DNA from: JAIXWP01 sp041391745
Lineage (GTDB): Bacteria; Bacteroidota; Bacteroidia; Flavobacteriales_D; Sanyastnellaceae
DNA: 64,000 nucleotides
Direction of reading: 5' to 3'
NCBI GenBank assembly: GCA_041391745.1
Contig: JAWKNK010000017.1
Span: 5,766 to 69,765 of the forward strand
Shown: positions 60,396 through 64,000 of the stretch, piece by piece
Layout of the letters: each line of letters begins with the position of its first letter
Position numbering within the stretch: position 1 is the first letter of the stretch
Translations under genes and position numbers: made by a program
Notes under the pieces: generated by a model
What the model saw: only the letters and a program-made list of their open reading frames with translations
Databases searched by the model: none
What the model was told of the DNA's origin: nothing

Positions 60396-61025
60396 TTATT
60401 CTCCTTTCATTGACATTTTCAAAGCAAGTGCTTGCTCCTGAATCTTTGACAAGTAATTGTCGATTTGATTTTGGAAAAGGTGATAAGCACTGAATGCGAT
60501 GATACCAACTACAAGACCTGAAGCGGATGTTACCATTTTCTGGTACAACCCTTCAGAAATCACAGAAATACTGATGTCTTGCGAAATAGATATTTTGAAG
60601 AAGATATTGATTACCCCGATGATAGTACCAACGAAACCAAGCAATGGTGCCAATCCTGCGATAATAGATAGGTAGTTCAATCCCTTTTCCAGTTTCGCCA
60701 GCTCTAATTCAGAACTTGCTTCCAAGTTGCTGTCAAGGTCCGCTCTATTTGGAGTTGCATAAATAAAAATTCTGCCCCAACCTGAGTTGGCATCCTGACA
60801 GATTTTAGCTGCCGCGTTCGTATCCTTTTTTGCCAATGCTTCAGAAAGCCTGGTGATATTGGTGTTATCCAATTTCATTGCTTTACCGAAAAACATCATT
60901 CTTTCGAAGATGATAATGAAAGTAACCACTGAAAGCAACACGAGTGGAATCATCACCACTCCGCCTTTCATCAGAAGTGCAATCACATCAATTGATTGTT
61001 CGGCTGGCATCGACTGTAAAATCAT
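60396..61025 (-). CDS. exbB: MotA/TolQ/ExbB proton channel family protein (second copy)
   Basis: This 209-residue motor subunit has three helices (VVMIPLVLLSVVTFIIIFERMMFF; LNYLSIIAGLAPLLGFVGTIIGVINIFF; GLYQKMVTSASGLVVGIIAFSAYHLF). The start is the ATG at 61025. The frame continues to 61157, but that extension is made of the 9-bp repeats, overlaps the response-regulator gene and would include the predicted promoter TATCTTCG at 61052-61045. It is first in the exbB-exbD-nhaD run. Confidence 0.9.
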   Translation of the reverse strand: MILQSMPAEQSIDVIALLMKGGVVMIPLVLLSVVTFIIIFERMMFFGKAMKLDNTNITRLSEALAKKDTNAAAKICQDANSGWGRIFIYATPNRADLDSNLEASSELELAKLEKGLNYLSIIAGLAPLLGFVGTIIGVINIFFKISISQDISISVISEGLYQKMVTSASGLVVGIIAFSAYHLFQNQIDNYLSKIQEQALALKMSMKGE

Positions 61026-61044
61026 ATTTTTTACTTTGAAGTGG

Positions 61045-61052
61045 CGAAGATA
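61045..61052 (-). promoter_or_regulatory. variant -7 box TATCTTCG before second exbB
   Basis: The minus-strand TATCTTCG lies 19 nt before the ATG and 6 nt downstream of the 9-bp repeat array. It is the same box as at gltX and leuS. Confidence 0.4.
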
Positions 61053-61058
61053 AGGAAA

Positions 61059-61121
61059 GGTTGGAAAGGTTGGAAGTGTTGGAATATTTGGATTATTTAG
61101 AGAGATTGGAAGAATTGGAAC
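61059..61121. repeat. seven degenerate 9-bp tandem units (nnTTGGAAn)
   Basis: Read on the plus strand, the units are GGTTGGAAA, GGTTGGAAG, TGTTGGAAT, ATTTGGATT, ATTTAGAGA, GATTGGAAG and AATTGGAAC, contiguous from 61059 to 61121. They lie between the response-regulator stop and the exbB promoter, covering about -20 to -85 of that promoter. Confidence 0.7.
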
Positions 61122-61143
61122 TTTCAGCGGTCTTCGGAGACTT

Positions 61144-61788
61144 TTAGAACCATCCATTTTGGATGGCCAATTTCACCGCATCCACTTTGTTATTGACTTC
61201 GAGTTTGCGGTAAATGTTCTCCATATGACTTCTAACCGTTAGCGGAGAGATAAAAAGCACACCGGCTATTTCTTGATAGTTCTTTCCCCCAACCATATTT
61301 TCAAGAACATCCAACTCTCTTTTGGTTAAATTGAAATCCTCTGTCTTTTTCTGATCTCCACCACTTAGTAAAGACAGTAGCGAGTTGTTCATTTCAGGAG
61401 ATATGGAAATCCTATCTTCCATCGCATCGAGAATTGCTTGTCGGAGCTTAACGGGACGCTCACCTTTCAAAAGGTAACCAGAGGCTCCCGCCGAGATTGC
61501 GTCTTTCAAGAGTGATTCTTTTTGAGCTACAGTAAGCATTAATACGCGAGGCTCTCTATTCAGCTTCCGAATCTCCTTTAATGCTTCGATTCCACTCATT
61601 TCTTGCATTTCAATATCCAAAATAATCACATCAGGTATTTCGCGATTCAATTTAAACCACTGCACTAATTCTTTTCCGTCAAACAATTTAAAGATGATTT
61701 CAAACTCATCGAAAAGTCCGAGTACGCTTACCAGACCTTCCATTGCAGGCTTCTGATCATCAACTATTCCGATAGTAATCTTATTCAT
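61144..61788 (-). CDS. NarL/FixJ-type response regulator
   Basis: This 214-residue two-component regulator has an N-terminal receiver domain (ITIGIVDDQKPAMEGL, phospho-acceptor Asp in DVIILDIEMQEMSGIEAL, ASGYLLKGERPVKL) and a C-terminal LuxR-type HTH (LTKRELDVLENMVGGKNYQEIAGVLFISPLTVRSHMENIYRKL). Its likely partner is the NarX/NreB-like kinase ending at 63630, with one divergent gene in between. Target genes are unknown; the exbB-exbD-nhaD genes follow it directly. Confidence 0.92.
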   Translation of the reverse strand: MNKITIGIVDDQKPAMEGLVSVLGLFDEFEIIFKLFDGKELVQWFKLNREIPDVIILDIEMQEMSGIEALKEIRKLNREPRVLMLTVAQKESLLKDAISAGASGYLLKGERPVKLRQAILDAMEDRISISPEMNNSLLSLLSGGDQKKTEDFNLTKRELDVLENMVGGKNYQEIAGVLFISPLTVRSHMENIYRKLEVNNKVDAVKLAIQNGWF

Positions 61789-61920
61789 TTAATTCTTTCC
61801 TATTTGGTACATCTGTACTAGAGCACATGTCTTTCGAGTATAAAAATATACAAAAAATGGGCTGAATGGCCTATTGTACGCGCAATACGGCAAATGGAAA
61901 TTGCAAAAAAATTACACACT

Positions 61921-63549
61921 ATGAAAAAGTCGATTTCACTTTTTTTGCTTGCTTTTCTTTTTGCATTTCAAGCTTTGTCTCAAAACATCTCAGTTTCAGA
62001 TGAAAAAATGCCACTTTCTAAAGAAGCGAGCAAAGCACAGAAACAATTCAGTCTCACGTTTATGGGCACATATCTGCCTGAGAACAGCTCGGAAATCTTG
62101 GCCATATACACGTATCAACCTAAGAAAAGTCCTACAATGATGGATATTGTGAAAATAAAAAAAGATGGGACGTATTCCGAAACGGAAACTGTAGAATTCA
62201 CTCAAGCAAATTTGGATAAATATGGTATTACTCTAAAAAATGATGCGTTAGACAATCTGAATAAAGACATCTCCTCAAAACCTGTATTTTATGTAAAAGG
62301 GCCAGCTTTGGCGGGAACACCAAAAGTAAATGTTGGTCATTTTGAAAACAGATATAAAATGGGGGTCTGGTCAGGTTATTCATTCAAAGAAGAAAATGAC
62401 TTTGACATGGATGTTAAATTTTGGCCATATTTTACTGTTGGTATGGGCTCTGAAGATCTGTCAAACACAAACTATCTTCTTTCTAAATACAACATGGTTT
62501 CTCGTTTTTTACAAGGAAAAAGAAATTACGTATCCGCGAATAGCCCCGTTCTTATCGGAGGCATGAAGGCTGTGATGGGTTCTGATGTATTCTTTGCTGG
62601 AGTCTATGATACAGAATCTAAAACCTGGTTGAAAAGTCAAGACATTAAATTTGAAAAAAGTATTGACCCTGGTTTCCGCCATTTTCATCAAGATGACAAT
62701 GGAAATGTACACTGTGTTATTGGAGTTGGTGATCACTTTCAAGTACTTCAATTTTCTCCAAATGGAGACTTGGCACACAATGTTCCGCTACAAATTCCAT
62801 TAAAAGGAAACACTATTGTTGATTGTAACATTGCAATGCACTCAACGGATAATGAATTTACCGTTGCGATGTCATACTATAGCGGCAGAACAGGAGGAGA
62901 TCCCGCTATAGCAATAAGTCGAGTTTCTGAAGGAAAAGAAACTTTGTTTTCCAACATTACCAACGAAATGTTAGAAAGCATAATGATATCAGCTCCAAAA
63001 TCGAAAGCGAAATTCAAAAAAATGAAATACCTCCAAATGGATAAGATCGAGGTTTTATCAAATGGTGACATGCTCGTTTTCTTTTGTGGTGCCCAAGGCA
63101 GTAATCCGATCAATAACTACATGCTTCATCTAGGAAGCACTGGGCAGGCAAAAGCTTGCTATCAAGCCGACCCTATTCCAGGTGACACTGCTCCACAATT
63201 TGATAGTGCTGGACATATTGACCCCCTTGTTGAAGTTCGTGGTGATAAGGTGTATTGGTTAATTAGAAGTGTTCCGAAAGAACTAAAGCAAGGAATGAAA
63301 TCATTTAGCAGCACTGAGGATGCCGGTGCTTATTATGTGAAGACTACAACTACCCTTCGCGTTGACGAATTTTATCAATTGGGAAGTATTGTTACAATTG
63401 ATTTAGCCTCCAAAAACATTTCCAATCAAATCACACCAGAGGCAGTTTTAATAGGAGCCAACCCAATGAGAATATTGGAAAATGGTTCTATCGTTTTTAC
63501 CACGTTTGATTTGAAAAAAAGCATCTACACCACATTGATTGTAAAGTAA
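61921..63549 (+). CDS. secreted protein of unknown function
   Basis: This 542-residue protein has a signal peptide (KKSISLFLLAFLFAFQALSQ) and no membrane segment after it. The mature part reads as beta-rich with repeating strands (SPVLIGGMKAVMGSDVFFAGVYDTESKTW, NVHCVIGVGDHFQVLQFSPNGDLAHNV, NEFTVAMSYYSGRTGGDPAIAISRVSEG, IEVLSNGDMLVFFCGAQGSNP), which suggests a beta-propeller. I recognise no family. The start is the ATG at 61921, where the signal peptide begins. It is divergent from the response regulator and convergent with the kinase, so it may be a target or sensor partner of that pair. Confidence 0.72.
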   Translation: MKKSISLFLLAFLFAFQALSQNISVSDEKMPLSKEASKAQKQFSLTFMGTYLPENSSEILAIYTYQPKKSPTMMDIVKIKKDGTYSETETVEFTQANLDKYGITLKNDALDNLNKDISSKPVFYVKGPALAGTPKVNVGHFENRYKMGVWSGYSFKEENDFDMDVKFWPYFTVGMGSEDLSNTNYLLSKYNMVSRFLQGKRNYVSANSPVLIGGMKAVMGSDVFFAGVYDTESKTWLKSQDIKFEKSIDPGFRHFHQDDNGNVHCVIGVGDHFQVLQFSPNGDLAHNVPLQIPLKGNTIVDCNIAMHSTDNEFTVAMSYYSGRTGGDPAIAISRVSEGKETLFSNITNEMLESIMISAPKSKAKFKKMKYLQMDKIEVLSNGDMLVFFCGAQGSNPINNYMLHLGSTGQAKACYQADPIPGDTAPQFDSAGHIDPLVEVRGDKVYWLIRSVPKELKQGMKSFSSTEDAGAYYVKTTTTLRVDEFYQLGSIVTIDLASKNISNQITPEAVLIGANPMRILENGSIVFTTFDLKKSIYTTLIVK

Positions 63550-63573
63550 CACTTTCAGCTAAGTAGTTAATAA

Positions 63574-63638
63574 AAGCACTAACCTGAGCATGAGTAGGTA
63601 TGAAATCGACTCTATCCCTATTTCACAGGTTAGTGCTT
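63574..63638. terminator. bidirectional terminator-like stem-loop overlapping the kinase stop
   Basis: AAGCACTAACCTG (63574-63586) pairs perfectly with CAGGTTAGTGCTT (63626-63638) around a 39-nt loop, in which TGAAAT and ATTTCA can pair again. Rightward the stem is followed by TTATTTAC and a T7 run; leftward by TTTTATTAA. It lies between convergent gene ends. The right arm contains the last codons and stop of the histidine kinase. Confidence 0.65.
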
Positions 63639-64000
63639 ATTTACTTTTTTTAAGCATAGGGTTATTTTAAAACCCTGATCGTTTATGAAGTGTGCGTACC
63701 CACCTATTTCCTCCATTCGGGTTTTAATATTCTTCAGTCCCATATTCCCCGAATTCTCTTTTGGTAAGTCGCTAATTCCATCACCATCATCTTCAATAAT
63801 CATGGTGAATTCCTGCGATGCATCAATACTTATTCTGAAGTTCATTGCTCTAGAATATTTCAGCATGTTTTGCGTCGCTTCTTGAACAATGCGAAGCATA
63901 TTCAATGACTCAGCTGGGCTCAAAATCATAGAACTATCCCCACTACAAACAACTTCCCAATGGACTATATCTTTGAGATAATTTTCTAAAAAAACTTCTA
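63630..64000 (-). CDS. sensor histidine kinase, C-terminal ATPase part (5' partial)
   Basis: The frame is open from the right edge of the window to the stop at 63630. It encodes the HATPase domain of a NarX/NreB-type kinase: N-box LNMLRIVQEATQNMLKYS, G1 box IIEDDGDGI, G2 box GNMGLKNIKTRMEEIGG, and the final strand FKITLCLKK. The dimerisation/phospho-acceptor part lies beyond 64000. The nearby NarL-type regulator at 61144 is the probable partner. An internal ATG at 63929 is not the real start, because kinase sequence continues upstream of it. Confidence 0.88.
   Translation of the reverse strand, partial: EVFLENYLKDIVHWEVVCSGDSSMILSPAESLNMLRIVQEATQNMLKYSRAMNFRISIDASQEFTMIIEDDGDGISDLPKENSGNMGLKNIKTRMEEIGGYAHFINDQGFKITLCLKKVNKH

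Noticed and set aside
61026..61157. Upstream extension of the second ExbB by 44 residues (start at 61157)
   Set aside because: The extension is encoded by the 9-bp repeats, overlaps the response-regulator stop, contains the predicted -7 box, and has no counterpart in ExbB/TolQ proteins.
1..64000. tRNA, rRNA, phage or CRISPR loci
   Set aside because: The intergenic spaces are short and none shows a cloverleaf with TTCAA/TTCGA T-arm context, rRNA signatures, phage genes or spaced direct repeats. A tRNA search by program was not possible here.

Overview
The window reads as a stretch of Bacteroidota chromosome, most likely a member of the Flavobacteriales. It is AT-rich and most genes lack Shine-Dalgarno sites. 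Promoters of the Bacteroidota type (TTG ... TAnnTTTG) sit in front of many genes. Lineage-typical families include IPExxxVDY, DUF4296, PorZ, gliding/T9SS-type C-termini, a DnaG without zinc ligands and a Bacteroidota-type dihydroorotase. I see no phage, transposase, CRISPR array, rRNA or tRNA gene. Nearly all of it is housekeeping DNA with one small accessory patch (24.2-27.9 kb).

Layout. 0-8.3 kb: an OmpA-type C-terminus, pyruvate kinase with its IPExxxVDY partner, LD-carboxypeptidase, MetG, a class-A-beta-lactamase-like hydrolase, a methyltransferase and Asd. 8.4-16.8 kb: a secreted lamin-tail repeat protein, polysaccharide deacetylase, RsmA, NUDIX, DnaG and a cation:proton antiporter. 17.0-24.1 kb: a complete SUF iron-sulfur operon (IscA/SufA, B, C, D, S, E, SufT-like) followed by dxr. 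24.2-29.7 kb: small membrane or DUF genes, a Crp/Fnr regulator and a CLC chloride channel. 29.7-33.1 kb: a SoxB-like hydrolase and a TsdA-like dihaem cytochrome (a possible thiosulfate module) beside an XRE regulator. 33.4-39.8 kb: an OmpA-type protein, FolB, GltX, Frr, PyrH and both subunits of a 3-oxoacid CoA-transferase. 39.8-48.6 kb: PBP1A, UvrC, an epimerase, DUF4296, dihydroorotase, a GT2 and Fbp. 48.7-56.5 kb: an OmpA-type protein, LeuS, PorZ and FolC. 56.5-61.8 kb: TonB-ExbD-ExbB, NhaD, ExbD-ExbB and a NarL-type response regulator. 61.9-64 kb: a secreted protein of unknown function and the C-terminus of a histidine kinase.

Sequence quality is uneven. Genes normally essential or important (pyk, sufD, pbp1A, uvrC, dihydroorotase, nhaD, a deacetylase and the first OmpA gene) are broken by small indels or an in-frame stop. 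Most breaks cluster at 0-0.9, 39.8-43.1 and 46.1-46.8 kb. Assembly or consensus error is the simplest explanation, so I annotate whole-gene spans and list the breaks.

The most interesting non-coding signals are as follows. (1) A shared palindrome, GTGTACAnTnTACAC followed by CTTAG, lies at the pyk-operon promoter and again in the fbp/ompA divergent region, which suggests one regulator of glycolysis and gluconeogenesis. (2) A set of genes has the -7 box exactly 4 nt before the start codon, which predicts leaderless mRNAs. (3) A G-tract array plus a perfect hairpin lies between scoA and scoB in the sense strand. (4) An orphan intrinsic terminator with its own promoter may mark a small RNA upstream of an OmpA-type gene. 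(5) Seven 9-bp tandem units lie just upstream of the second exbB promoter.
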